Shown: piece by piece, positions 1 through 7,358 of the stretch | Position numbering within the stretch: position 1 is the first letter of the stretch | How the letters are laid out: the number at the start of each line of letters is the position of its first letter | From: Solobacterium sp. | GTDB taxonomy: Bacteria > Bacillota_I > Bacilli_A > Erysipelotrichales > Erysipelotrichaceae | DNA: 23,477 nt | Assembly: GCA_017543025.1 (NCBI GenBank) | Contig: JAFYGX010000157.1 | Span: 1 to 23,477 of the forward strand | Reading direction: 5' to 3' | Notes under the pieces: generated by a model | Told to the model about the DNA's origin: nothing | The model's database searches: none | What the model saw: the letters and a program-made list of their open reading frames with translations, nothing else | Program-made: the position numbers and the translations under genes

Positions 1-2
1 AC

Positions 3-257
3 TATCTGGTATTCGATACCGATCTTCTTACGGCGGAGCATGATGGCTTCAGCAACATCCTGCCGGCAGAAGTATATTATGCCGGGCAGAAAATGCATTA
101 TAACCCCTTCAACCCGGAGGATAAGAGTAAAGAGGATTCGTTCTTCAAGGGCCATCCCGTTCCTTACTTTGCTATGGAAGAAATGTGGATGGAGTTCATG
201 GAGGCAATGTGGAAGGAGTTCTACGGCGAAGAATCCGATTGGCACGAATCTCACTGA
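3..257 (+). CDS. C-terminal end of an unrecognised protein (5' end outside window)
   Basis: This frame is open from the window edge to a TGA at 255-257, giving 84 residues. The segment is acidic and rich in aromatic residues and methionine (FAMEEMWMEFMEAMWKEFY, then a His/Glu-rich tail). It reads like a real soluble protein end, unlike the overlapping 102-residue frame, which is rich in Arg, Ser and Thr with little pattern. I do not recognise the family. There is no visible membrane segment and no start codon in the window, so nothing can be said about its beginning or regulation. A strong hairpin follows about 110 bases after the stop and may end its transcript. Confidence 0.55.
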   Translation, partial: YLVFDTDLLTAEHDGFSNILPAEVYYAGQKMHYNPFNPEDKSKEDSFFKGHPVPYFAMEEMWMEFMEAMWKEFYGEESDWHESH

Positions 258-367
258 CTCCGTTGAAACCAACACCATTGGCTCGTCTTTACCTTCTTTG
301 ACGACAGGAGCTGCAGTTTTCGAATCTGCTGAAATCCTGAGTTACTGACAGTGCAGTAATGAAATTC

Positions 368-410
368 ATCGGCAGGAAAGGTTGAAACTTTTCCTGCCGA
401 TACAGCTTTT
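368..410 (+). terminator. Perfect 12-bp stem-loop, possible terminator
   Basis: ATCGGCAGGAAA (368-379) pairs exactly with 390-401 around a 10-base loop. The tail ACAGCTTTTTCG has its T run offset by about five bases, so this is a probable but not ideal intrinsic terminator for the gene ending at 257. Confidence 0.4.
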
Positions 411-717
411 TCGCTTTCGTTAAGACATGAGCCGGCATTATGGGATACTGTTTACCTGAAAGCTGTACCTGAAGAAAATTTTGCGGAATACATGAAATTT
501 GGGAAATAGAGCAGATGAAGAAATTATTTACAATTGATACGTTTCTACCGGAACAATCGAGTGGGAATAATAACATCGTGTCCACTTACAACGCCCTCTA
601 ACGTCTTGCTGACACTCAAGCTGGAGCTGCCGTGAAGACGTAACGAAGGGTAATGCAACGACATAGCGAAACGAAATAACATTAGGGGCTGTAACGCATA
701 AAACTAGCCCGAAAAAG

Positions 718-755
718 AAAAGTGTCTAACCCAATTAAGGGAAAGACACTTTTTG
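718..755 (+). terminator. Intrinsic terminator ahead of the transposase fragment
   Basis: AAAAGTGTCT (718-727) pairs perfectly with AGACACTTTT (744-753) around a 16-base loop, and a T-rich tail follows. It sits immediately upstream of the -10 element at 761-766, so it would insulate the transposase start from outside transcription, an arrangement often seen at IS ends. Confidence 0.65.
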
Positions 756-757
756 TT

Positions 758-766
758 TGATATAAT
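758..766 (+). promoter_or_regulatory. Extended -10 promoter for the transposase fusion
   Basis: TGATATAAT fits the extended -10 consensus (TG-n-TATAAT, hexamer 761-766). No good -35 is visible. Transcription would begin near 773, which is the A of the ATG, so the message may be leaderless; no Shine-Dalgarno sequence precedes that ATG. Confidence 0.5.
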
Positions 767-772
767 TATTGC

Positions 773-1366
773 ATGCAAGCATGTTCTAACTATACCCAAA
801 CCAAGCACTTGGATTATAACGCAGAACAGCTCCGGTTACCACTGGATTTATCTGTCGCTATCGACAAATATGATCCCTTGTGGTCATTTCTTGAGGTTAT
901 TAAGGAGGTCAATCTAAAGCAGTTCCTGAAGCCACACCGCGGGAATCAGGGTCACAATAGCCTCATGATGATGAAAGATGTGCTGTTCGCGTATATGAAC
1001 CAGGTGTACAGTCTTCGTCAGATGGAAGAAAGATGCCGCAATGACATCCGATTTCTGTATCTGAGTGAAGAAGAAGTGAAAAAGCTGAAGGCAGAAAGAA
1101 AACTGAACACTGAGGACCTCGATCAGGTAAATGGCGGATATCTTTATCAAAGCGGAAGCGAGGATGGGTATCGTATTCATTTGATCGATGACAAAACCGG
1201 CGATGATATAGCAACCTACTATTATTTTGAATGGGAAGACGCCGAGGACATGGCAAGAAATATTAATGTCTCTGACAGATATATCTCCTGGGAAGAGTGG
1301 TGTGCCCTGCGGGAGAAAAACAAGAAATATACACCGGAACGCTCCGACTCCGGACCGGTTGTATAA
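773..1366 (+). CDS. Transposase N-terminal fragment fused in frame to a double-glycine-leader peptide
   Basis: This is a 197-residue chimera. Residues 1 to about 98 match the N-terminal DUF772/InsH-like region of IS1182-type DDE transposases (RLPLDLSVAIDKYDPLWSF..., YMNQVYSLRQMEERCRNDIRF). The catalytic core is entirely missing, so it cannot transpose. From about residue 98 the sequence changes to a peptide with a textbook double-glycine leader, KLNTEDLDQVNGG: L at -12, L at -7, V at -4, GG at -2/-1 (residues 121-122). After the GG come about 75 acidic, aromatic-rich residues (YLYQSGSEDGYRI..., DKTGDDIATYYYFEWEDAEDMA, ISWEEWCALREK) with one cysteine. The native start of the peptide is not visible; the transposase start and its -10 now drive it. 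Leader peptides of this class are cut by C39 peptidase transporters, none of which lies in the window. It could equally be a dead fusion. Confidence 0.6.
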   Translation: MQACSNYTQTKHLDYNAEQLRLPLDLSVAIDKYDPLWSFLEVIKEVNLKQFLKPHRGNQGHNSLMMMKDVLFAYMNQVYSLRQMEERCRNDIRFLYLSEEEVKKLKAERKLNTEDLDQVNGGYLYQSGSEDGYRIHLIDDKTGDDIATYYYFEWEDAEDMARNINVSDRYISWEEWCALREKNKKYTPERSDSGPVV

Positions 1367-1711
1367 AATGTTGCAGTAATCCTATTTCTGGTTCGGGTGT
1401 GCTAGTGCAACGTTACGTTGAGAGCAGCAGGAAAGGCACGTTCAGTTCAGCCAGTTACAGGATGAACTGACTCTGTGATCCGGCATCATTACGGACGATG
1501 TGCAGTCAGAACACACGTTGCTACAAGTGAAAAACGAAGTCACTCTGCCGTAAGGCGGGCGGCTCCGTTTGCGTTCCGGGAAGTACACGGAACGCCAATG
1601 AACTTTTACCCGCTTGAAGATGTTTTCCGGGTTTTCTTCTGCCTTTTTTTGAGGGGCAGTCAGAATATAATAAAGAAGGATCTGGTATTTCTGAGAAGGG
1701 GGATAGTAATC
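1367..1711. other. Intergenic leader before the methyltransferase with hairpins and a -10 element
   Basis: No gene is convincing here. The 79 codons open upstream of the methyltransferase start are low-complexity and lack family resemblance. Visible structure: an 8-bp perfect hairpin GCGTTCCG/CGGAACGC (1571-1578 with 1588-1595), a weak ACCCG/CGGGT stem near 1610-1635, and a CTGCC/GGCAG stem (1639-1643 with 1655-1659) enclosing a T run. A TATAAT at 1666-1671 could be the -10 of the methyltransferase promoter; no good -35 was found. Confidence 0.4.
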
Positions 1712-2851
1712 ATGATATTTAAAAAAATGAGAATCGATGATCTGATTATTCCGGAATGGAATGCCAAGCAGACTTCTGAGAATATGATGCGTAAACTGAA
1801 AACTTCGATTGGAGAATGCGGGTATGTAATTCCGGTTGTCGTCAATTCTCATAATAATCATGTGATCAGCGGTTCGAAGCGGGTTCTTGCGCTCAGGGAC
1901 ATGGGAGTTGAAGAGATTGATGTGGTACTTACAACAATCAAGATTCCTGAAAAAGAAATGGCTTTTAACCTTGCCCTGAACAGGATTGATTTTGACTGGG
2001 ATAAGGATAAGCTCAAACTGCTTCTGGAGAGGATTGATGAGTCTCCGGTCGATTTTCTGAAGCTTACAGGCTTCGCCTCTGAAGAAATCCAGGCACTTGG
2101 CGTAAAAGAGAAACAGGTTAATGGAATCTTCCAGGGAGAGGATCACTGGATTTTACCGAAAACCTATCAGGGAAAAACGGATGAATCGTTTGATATCAGA
2201 CAGGGTGATGTTTTTCAGCTGGGAAATCACAGGCTCATGTGCGGTGACAGCACAAACGCAGAAGATGTGGCAATTCTTATGGATGGGGTCAGGGCAGATA
2301 CCGTTTTCACGGATCCTCCTTATGATTTCAGGGAATCGCTTTATAACAGTATCCTGTTCGACAACACAGAGGATGCCCATGTTTTCATAATGAATGATGA
2401 TGTGAATATGGTCAGGTACCTGAAGAACAGCCGCTTTGAGTTTCAGGAATTCTTCGTGGCAGATTTCGGATTTGCGGCGCTGATCAACAATTGCGCACAT
2501 TTACAGCATATACTCGTTTCCCATGAAACCAAGGGAAACCCCCGTCCTCCGGTAGGTTCGGAAGAAGATTTTTCGAGTGTAATAAAGATGAAATACCGGA
2601 ATACGCTGGATGATGACAGGACAGAGCATTTTCACCAGAAAAGCATCGCATTCATACAGCTGTTCCTTGTAAAATATGCAGTGCAGAATGTTCTGGATAT
2701 TTTCGGCGGATCCGGCTCGACGATGCTTGCCTGCGAGAGAACCGGCAAGACCTGCTTCATGATGGAACTGGAAGTGCCTTTCTGCCAGATGATCATTGAT
2801 CGCTGGGAAAAAGTGACCGGCGGGAAGGCAGTAAGAATTTTCCGCCGCTGA
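1712..2851 (+). CDS. Orphan DNA methyltransferase with N-terminal ParB-like domain
   Basis: A 379-residue protein. Residues 1 to about 100 form a ParB/Srx-like domain (VISGSKRVLALRDMGVEEI, the usual GxxR pocket). The rest is an N6-adenine/N4-cytosine DNA methyltransferase: motif IV DPPY at 201-204, an HFHQKS segment at 306-311 corresponding to the HPTQKP-type motif, and motif I DIFGGSGST at 329-337. Motif IV before motif I is the order of the beta class. Such ParB-MTase fusions are typical of phages and mobile elements and usually act without a restriction enzyme; none is adjacent here. I chose ATG 1712 because GAGAAGGGGGATAG lies just upstream and the ParB domain begins at once; the frame is open upstream to 1475 but that part is not protein-like. 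It probably methylates adenine; the target site cannot be read from sequence. Confidence 0.85.
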   Translation: MIFKKMRIDDLIIPEWNAKQTSENMMRKLKTSIGECGYVIPVVVNSHNNHVISGSKRVLALRDMGVEEIDVVLTTIKIPEKEMAFNLALNRIDFDWDKDKLKLLLERIDESPVDFLKLTGFASEEIQALGVKEKQVNGIFQGEDHWILPKTYQGKTDESFDIRQGDVFQLGNHRLMCGDSTNAEDVAILMDGVRADTVFTDPPYDFRESLYNSILFDNTEDAHVFIMNDDVNMVRYLKNSRFEFQEFFVADFGFAALINNCAHLQHILVSHETKGNPRPPVGSEEDFSSVIKMKYRNTLDDDRTEHFHQKSIAFIQLFLVKYAVQNVLDIFGGSGSTMLACERTGKTCFMMELEVPFCQMIIDRWEKVTGGKAVRIFRR

Positions 2852-2916
2852 AACCGGAATCCATGCCGGAAAAACACCGGACCGGAATAAGGATATAAGG
2901 TGATCCGGGAGAGGCG

Positions 2917-3339
2917 ATGAAAGTAATGGCGGCCGGTAATCTGATTGCTGTATTGTTTTCTTATCTTCCCGGCGGTGATAATCGGATTGTTTCGGAACTT
3001 CTCTCTGAAAAATCGGGAAGCGAAGGCAAAGCGTTTCTCATTCAGACTCTTCTGTCCGGATTTCCCGGAGCTGTCGGAATGGGAGGAACTGCAATTAATG
3101 AACTGGAAAACAGGAACCTTCTCAGATGTACTTTAGCCCATTTTTCTCTGATCTTTGTTGTCTATGTCATGATTGCGCTGTACCTTGGATGGATCACCTT
3201 TTCACTGGCGGATATTGCGGGCGTGGCATACTTCATGGGAATAGCTTATCTGATCGTGTTTCTGATCATGCTTGCGAGGTACCGGAAAGCTGTCCATGAG
3301 CTGAATGAAATCCTGAAGAAAAACCGGAATAGCCAGTAA
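2917..3339 (+). CDS. DUF3021-like membrane protein
   Basis: A 140-residue hydrophobic protein with about four membrane segments: near 8-20 (weak), 41-60 (FLIQTLLSGFPGAVGMGGTA), 74-95 (HFSLIFVVYVMIALYLGWI) and 102-121 (GVAYFMGIAYLIVFLIMLA), then a basic C-terminal tail. The pattern of a short charged linker followed by LxHFxxxFxxY...ALxLGWI resembles DUF3021. Members usually sit next to a LytTR-type transcription factor gene; none is present here, so the usual partner has been lost or lies elsewhere. GGGAGAGGCG precedes the ATG. It lies 65 bases after the methyltransferase stop, so co-transcription is possible but not shown. The first helix is weaker than usual, so the N-terminus may be diverged. 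Confidence 0.6.
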   Translation: MKVMAAGNLIAVLFSYLPGGDNRIVSELLSEKSGSEGKAFLIQTLLSGFPGAVGMGGTAINELENRNLLRCTLAHFSLIFVVYVMIALYLGWITFSLADIAGVAYFMGIAYLIVFLIMLARYRKAVHELNEILKKNRNSQ

Positions 3340-3448
3340 TATTCTGATAACAGCAGAGTGCCTGAGCATCTGTGAGCGAATGCATCTGGGCATTTAAAAC
3401 GCAAAGCAAAGTTGAATTCATGAAGAATTGTTGAAGGAGGAAAAAAGC

Positions 3449-4147
3449 ATGAAGTATGAGATTATCGGCGGCAATATGCCGGCAGCTGTGTGCGAACTGA
3501 AAACCGGAGAAGGCGTCTTCTGCGAAGCGGGTGCGATGGCCTGGATGGATCCGCAGATCGAAATGTGGACCGAAGGCGGAACGTTTGAAAAAATGCTGGG
3601 ACGTATCTTCTCAGGCGACAAACTGATGCGGAACCACTATATCGCAAAAGGAGACGGCTCAATCACGTTCTCGTCCAACTATCCGGGGCAGATTCTGGCG
3701 TTTGAACTGAACGGCGAGAGCATCATTGCTCAGAAGGGAAGCTTTCTGGCAAGCGATGAGTCGGTTGACATGGATGTCTTCTTCCAGAAGAAGATCTCGC
3801 ATGGACTGTTCTCGGGCGAGGGCTTCATTCTGCAGAAGTTCTCAGGAACGGGAACTGTGCTGATCGAAGTGGATGGAACACCGGTCGTCTATGAACTCGC
3901 AGAGGGTGAGACAAAGATCATCAGCTCCGGATATCTTGTCATGATGGATGAGACATGCGAGCTGGATGTACAGATGATCGAAGGCGTCTCCAACATCCTG
4001 TTCGGCGAGCAGGGTCTGTTTGTGACGAAAGTTACCGGTCCGGGACGCGTCGTTGTGCAGACGATGCCAATCTCCAAGATGGTCAGGGAGATGATTCCTT
4101 ACATCCCGACAAAGACCGTCAGTACGAGTTCATCCTCAGGTGAGTAA
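3449..4147 (+). CDS. TIGR00266/AIM24-family protein
   Basis: A 232-residue, mostly beta-strand protein. Family marks are MKYEIIGGNMPAAVCELKTGE at the start, EAGAMAWMD, the LGRIFSGDKLMRNHYIAKGDGSITFSS block, FLASDESVDMDVFFQKKISHGLFSGEGFILQKFSGTGTVLIEVDG in the middle and GLFVTKVTGPGRVVVQTMPI near the end. Length agrees with the family (about 220-260). Bacterial members are cytosolic and of unknown function; the mitochondrial relative AIM24 has a role in inner-membrane organisation. The start is ATG 3449, preceded by AAGGAGG with good spacing, rather than the upstream in-frame TTG at 3428, which overlaps that ribosome binding site. A strong terminator follows at once, so it is probably the last or only gene of its unit. 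Confidence 0.85.
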   Translation: MKYEIIGGNMPAAVCELKTGEGVFCEAGAMAWMDPQIEMWTEGGTFEKMLGRIFSGDKLMRNHYIAKGDGSITFSSNYPGQILAFELNGESIIAQKGSFLASDESVDMDVFFQKKISHGLFSGEGFILQKFSGTGTVLIEVDGTPVVYELAEGETKIISSGYLVMMDETCELDVQMIEGVSNILFGEQGLFVTKVTGPGRVVVQTMPISKMVREMIPYIPTKTVSTSSSSGE

Positions 4148-4157
4148 TCCATAACAG

Positions 4158-4198
4158 AAAAAAGCTGCGAATGAATTGGAATTTCATCGCAGCTTTTT
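4158..4198 (+). terminator. Strong intrinsic terminator after the TIGR00266 gene
   Basis: AAAAAGCTGCGA (4159-4170) pairs with TCGCAGCTTTTT (4187-4198), and the inner TGAA/TTCA extends the stem. The 3' arm itself supplies the T run. Confidence 0.9.
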
Positions 4199-4245
4199 GA
4201 CAGTAGCCATTACATAACAGTTTTCATGGTAATAAGGAGGGAAAA

Positions 4246-5730
4246 ATGATTTCAATATTTTCTGCTGATAATGTACCAAAGACCATCCGGAAGGCATTTG
4301 ATCTTAATCCTGAAGTCTTTCTTCAGGCAAGAGATTTCTATCATCGCAATAAAGATATGCGACACCATAAGGTGGTTGTCTTTGATCATGGCACACCTGT
4401 GTTTTGCCTGGGATGGATGAAAAACAAGCCCTGCAATCTTGATCCGGATAATCCAAGAGTCCAGATGCATCTGTCCAACTACTGGGAGTATTCTTTTTCT
4501 GATGAAGGGCTTGATTATTCCTATGTGGATCGTTATCAGCTGATCATATTTCAGACTCTGGAGGAGTACAGCTATCATTCCGCGAGGGTTGCCATGGCGC
4601 ACAATCCCGAACTGACGGTATGCTTTCTGGATCCGAATGCGGCTTTCTTTTTCAAACGAAATGAAAAGCTGATCATTGCGGATCGTGAGGAAACACTGTT
4701 TGAACAGCATCCTGAATTAAAAGCCGTAAGAACCCTCAGAGCTTATCCGGAGATAAAGTGGGATGTCCAGGGTCTGTTTATGGGGAATGTGTCAAGCTAT
4801 GAGGTCATGACCAGCCTGTACTGGATCAGAAGGGAATTCTATTATGGTCCTGAAAACCCCGATAAAACCTTCTATCTGATCAAACAGCCTGTCAAGGAGA
4901 ATGGATTGACTGCACTGATCAGCAATGTAATCGGTGTGAAGCAGATGATCCGCCATCTCAGACCGAATATGATTCCTGTAGTTGATCTGGGGATCTTCAA
5001 CGACCCGAATCAGTTTGCGGGAACAAGCGGAGAGGATGTATGGGGCATGTTTTTTGAACAGCTTTCTCCGTACAGCCTTCAAGAGGTCTATAACTCTCAG
5101 CATGTGATCCTGGACCAGAATTCCAATCTGAACCTGAATCCCTATATCACGGAGTTTACCTTCTCCAATCAGAGGGCTGAGCTGAAATACGGATCGGATC
5201 TTCAGTATCTGCCGGACATCCAGAAGCATGTAGATGAGGAACTGGTTCAGATTTTTCCGGAAGAAAAGAAACGTGTCCTTGCCGTTGTTGTACGTGGAAG
5301 TGATTACCTGATTCCCAAAACCGCAAAATTTGTTCCGCATGGCATTTCTGCGCAGGAGACACTGGAAAGAGCGATTCAGTATGTGGAGGAAAAGCATTTC
5401 GATCTTGTGTATCTGGCTACAGAAGAAGAGAGCATTTTTGAACTGTTTGCGAACAGTGAACTGAAAGACCGGCTGATCTATACGAACCAGCAACGGGTTG
5501 ATTACCGCAAGGAAGAAAACCAGAATATGCTGCTGCAGGACGTGTATGAGAAAGACCCGGAAGATGATCCCTTCCGGAGAACGCTGGATTATATCGTGAC
5601 ACTGGAGGGGCTGACGAGATGTGATGCCCTTCTGGCAAATGTTACCTGCGGTGCTGTCACGTATGCGCTTGGCAGGGGAAGTGAATATGAATTTGTGGAT
5701 GTCAGGAAGATAGAACAGGGTGTCCGATGA
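4246..5730 (+). CDS. Probable glycosyltransferase, fucosyltransferase-like GT-B fold
   Basis: A 494-residue soluble protein. The C-terminal half carries a pattern typical of alpha-1,6/protein O-fucosyltransferase-like enzymes (GT23/GT65-type folds): a pocket segment GLTALISNVIGVKQMIRHLRPNMIPVVDLG (about 220-249), then VVVRGSDY (347-354; the HVRGTDY-like motif with R350 and D353), PHG at 364-366, a YLATEEES strand-turn (389-396) and the closing ALLANVTCGAVTYAL (461-475). The N-terminal 200 residues match nothing I know. The start at ATG 4246 has AAGGAGGGAAAA just upstream. The next gene (acyltransferase-like) begins about 30 bases after the stop, so the pair may act together, for example in decorating a glycan or peptide. 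Donor and acceptor cannot be read from sequence; the fold call is by motif recognition only. Confidence 0.5.
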   Translation: MISIFSADNVPKTIRKAFDLNPEVFLQARDFYHRNKDMRHHKVVVFDHGTPVFCLGWMKNKPCNLDPDNPRVQMHLSNYWEYSFSDEGLDYSYVDRYQLIIFQTLEEYSYHSARVAMAHNPELTVCFLDPNAAFFFKRNEKLIIADREETLFEQHPELKAVRTLRAYPEIKWDVQGLFMGNVSSYEVMTSLYWIRREFYYGPENPDKTFYLIKQPVKENGLTALISNVIGVKQMIRHLRPNMIPVVDLGIFNDPNQFAGTSGEDVWGMFFEQLSPYSLQEVYNSQHVILDQNSNLNLNPYITEFTFSNQRAELKYGSDLQYLPDIQKHVDEELVQIFPEEKKRVLAVVVRGSDYLIPKTAKFVPHGISAQETLERAIQYVEEKHFDLVYLATEEESIFELFANSELKDRLIYTNQQRVDYRKEENQNMLLQDVYEKDPEDDPFRRTLDYIVTLEGLTRCDALLANVTCGAVTYALGRGSEYEFVDVRKIEQGVR

Positions 5731-5761
5731 TGAATCTGTTCAGGTATGAGGAGATTGACAG

Positions 5762-5893
5762 ATGAAAAGTAAGCCTGAAAAAGCAGAATTGAATCATGAT
5801 TCAGCGGTGGACCTCGGACCCGTTTGCCGCCCGTTGTTTGCGGGTGTGTTTGCCAGAGGAATGTATCCGGAAAAGAAACCGTTCTATATATAA
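5762..5893 (+). pseudogene. Likely true N-terminus of the acyltransferase-like gene, out of frame with its body
   Basis: ATG 5762 has a good Shine-Dalgarno (ATGAGGAG) 8 bases upstream and encodes MKSKPEKAELNHDSAVDLGP followed by VCRPLFAGVFARGMYPEKKPFYI, ending at a TAA in 5891-5893. The body of the next gene starts in the frame reached by a -1 shift (or +2) at about 5870-5890, where short A runs (GAAAAG, AAACC) occur. The fragment looks like the opening of condensation-domain relatives, so the two pieces probably were one gene. No canonical programmed slippage heptamer is present. Confidence 0.5.
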
Positions 5894-7080
5894 CGAATGC
5901 GTTTATCCTTGAAGAACCCGTGTGCGGCAGGTGCATTCAGCTTGCATGGAATAAGACCATACAGGTTTATCCGTATTTTACAAAGGCCGTTGTGAAGCGA
6001 GATTGTGCATATTATCTTGCGGAGAATCCACTGGATTTTGTGATCTGCGAGACGGAAGATGTCATTGAACCTGCAACAGCGGAAGGAAATTATCATGCTG
6101 TTACGATCTGCTATAAAGATCACAGAATCGCATTCTATATTGATCATGTAGTAACTGATGGAACAGCAATCCGTATGGTTCTGGCAACATTTTTCTACTA
6201 TTATTACTGCGCGTTCGATGGAACTGTTTATCCTGTACCGGAAGGAGTAAGGACAATAGAGGATGGTGTCTCTTCAGATCAGGAAGCGGATGCATACCTG
6301 ATGGTGGATACACTTGGCCCGATGAATGCAGCAGCGGGGAAAACAGGTGGAGAAACGTTTCAATATCCGGAGTACCCGAAAGAAAAAAGTAAGACAGAGC
6401 TGTTGCCGGAGGACGGTGGACATTTCCTGCTTCAGGTTCCTTCTGATGAGTTTATGACATATGCGAAATCTTCAGGCGGAAGTCCGAGTTCCGTTCTGGT
6501 ACAGCTTGTATGCCAGTCACTGGAAAGGGAGAACCCCGGGAATGAACTTCCGTTATCCATTCTGGTGCCGATCAGCGTAAGATCTGCTATGGGAAACAGG
6601 AACTCCCTTTTACACCAGATTGTACATATGACCTATCAGGCGGATCCGAAGATGCTGTCGGATGAGGACTCCCTGAACTTCAACCGGGATTTCCGGGCGC
6701 ACCTGAAGCAGATTTCCAGTTCGGAATCCATCCATTATTTGTGTGGTTTATATCGCGGTATTATTGAAGGATTCCAGAAGGCAATCAGCGCGGATATGCT
6801 GGATCAGGTCATCAGCAGAAACGAAAAGAGCCAGAATGCCCTCTCTGCAGGTATTTCTTTCCTGGGAACGCTTGCGGCAGGAGATTATGGAAGCAGAATA
6901 CATATGGAAAGCTTCCGCGTCATGCGGGAAAAAGAAATTCTGGTATATATGATGGAAATTGGCGGTCAGTTCTGCATATCTTTTAACATCGGAGCTAAGA
7001 CAGAACGATACGTTCTTGATATGGAGAGGCATATGAAGGAACTGGGAATGGAGCATGTGCAGATCCGGACTGTATCGTGA
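5824..7080 (+). CDS. Condensation-domain/CoA-dependent acyltransferase-like protein
   Basis: The open frame is 418 codons if the TTG at 5824 is used, but the first 20 or so residues look like out-of-frame reading; recognisable protein begins near YITNAFILEEPV (about 22). It resembles the condensation/alcohol-acetyltransferase superfamily: a first strand-helix unit ending in VYPYF, then the active-site strand IDHVVTDGTAIRMVL. The usual HHxxxDG reads D-H-V-V-T-D-G (residues 107-113), so the first His is Asp while the catalytic second His and the DG are kept. A later SVLVQLVCQSLERENP helix and LSILVPISVRSAMGNRNSLLHQIV strand fit the second half of the fold. Such proteins transfer acyl groups from CoA or a carrier to amines or alcohols; the substrate is unknown. 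It follows the glycosyltransferase gene closely and ends before a terminator at 7155. Confidence 0.6.
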   Translation: MPPVVCGCVCQRNVSGKETVLYITNAFILEEPVCGRCIQLAWNKTIQVYPYFTKAVVKRDCAYYLAENPLDFVICETEDVIEPATAEGNYHAVTICYKDHRIAFYIDHVVTDGTAIRMVLATFFYYYYCAFDGTVYPVPEGVRTIEDGVSSDQEADAYLMVDTLGPMNAAAGKTGGETFQYPEYPKEKSKTELLPEDGGHFLLQVPSDEFMTYAKSSGGSPSSVLVQLVCQSLERENPGNELPLSILVPISVRSAMGNRNSLLHQIVHMTYQADPKMLSDEDSLNFNRDFRAHLKQISSSESIHYLCGLYRGIIEGFQKAISADMLDQVISRNEKSQNALSAGISFLGTLAAGDYGSRIHMESFRVMREKEILVYMMEIGGQFCISFNIGAKTERYVLDMERHMKELGMEHVQIRTVS

Positions 7081-7154
7081 TAATTATTCTCATGAGAACC
7101 GTTAATGGCACACGAGAGTGATTGCAGATAATAACTACGGCTGAGACCTGAAGA

Positions 7155-7187
7155 GTGCAGCGATATCCGCTGTGCTTTTCTTTTTTT
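7155..7187 (+). terminator. Intrinsic terminator after the acyltransferase-like gene
   Basis: GTGCAGCG (7155-7162) pairs with CGCTGTGC (7168-7175), including two G-U pairs, followed by TTTTCTTTTTTT. It would end the transcript of the glycosyltransferase/acyltransferase pair. Confidence 0.8.
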
Positions 7188-7225
7188 CTAAACGAAACAT
7201 TTGAGGTTAGACCGGAATCCATGAT

Positions 7226-7252
7226 ATTTCGGGTTCATTTTGAACCCGAAAT
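7226..7252. repeat. Perfect 12-bp inverted repeat with 3-base spacer
   Basis: ATTTCGGGTTCA (7226-7237) is the exact reverse complement of 7241-7252 around TTT. No T run follows on the plus strand, so it is not a standard terminator. It lies about 105 bases before the start of the small coiled-coil protein and could be an operator or a structured leader element. Confidence 0.6.
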
Positions 7253-7358
7253 AGAAATCGCATCAGTGACAGCCAGTGAAAAATGCAGGAATTCCAATTC
7301 AATCAAATTCAGATCCATCGATTCAATGCTATTATGATGAAAAAAGAAGGAGATAATT

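Larger units (their letters stand above)
258..772. other. Gene-poor stretch: hairpin, possible gene remnants and putative left end of an insertion sequence
   Basis: No convincing complete gene is present. A perfect 12-bp hairpin lies at 368-401. One frame is open from 363 to a TAG at 507-509 and ends in a protein-like stretch (HEPALWDTVYLKAVPEENF...). An ATG at 515 starts a 28-residue reading frame (MKKLFTIDTFLPEQ...) that runs into the sequence preceding the transposase fragment. The second could be the start of a gene cut by the insertion sequence, but both may be chance. From about 570 to 772 the sequence resembles the non-coding left flank of an IS that carries a terminator and a promoter just before the transposase start. 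I could not define terminal inverted repeats. Confidence 0.35.

Noticed and set aside
1475..1711. 79-codon N-terminal extension of the methyltransferase
   Set aside because: Protein-like family resemblance starts at 1712, which also has the ribosome site; the extension contains hairpins and a TATAAT.
1442..2146. 234-codon minus-strand frame
   Set aside because: Overlaps the ParB domain of the methyltransferase, whose motifs are unmistakable on the plus strand.
2853..2868. 13-base repeat ACCGGAATCCATG also present near 7211
   Set aside because: A single shared 13-mer in 23 kb, lying in unrelated contexts with no flanking similarity; probably chance.
4792..5493. 233-codon minus-strand frame
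   Set aside because: Shadow of the glycosyltransferase gene, with no start signal and no recognisable features.
5870..5893. Programmed ribosomal frameshift in the acyltransferase gene
   Set aside because: No canonical X-XXY-YYZ slippery heptamer in the right frame and no obvious downstream stimulatory structure; an indel is simpler.
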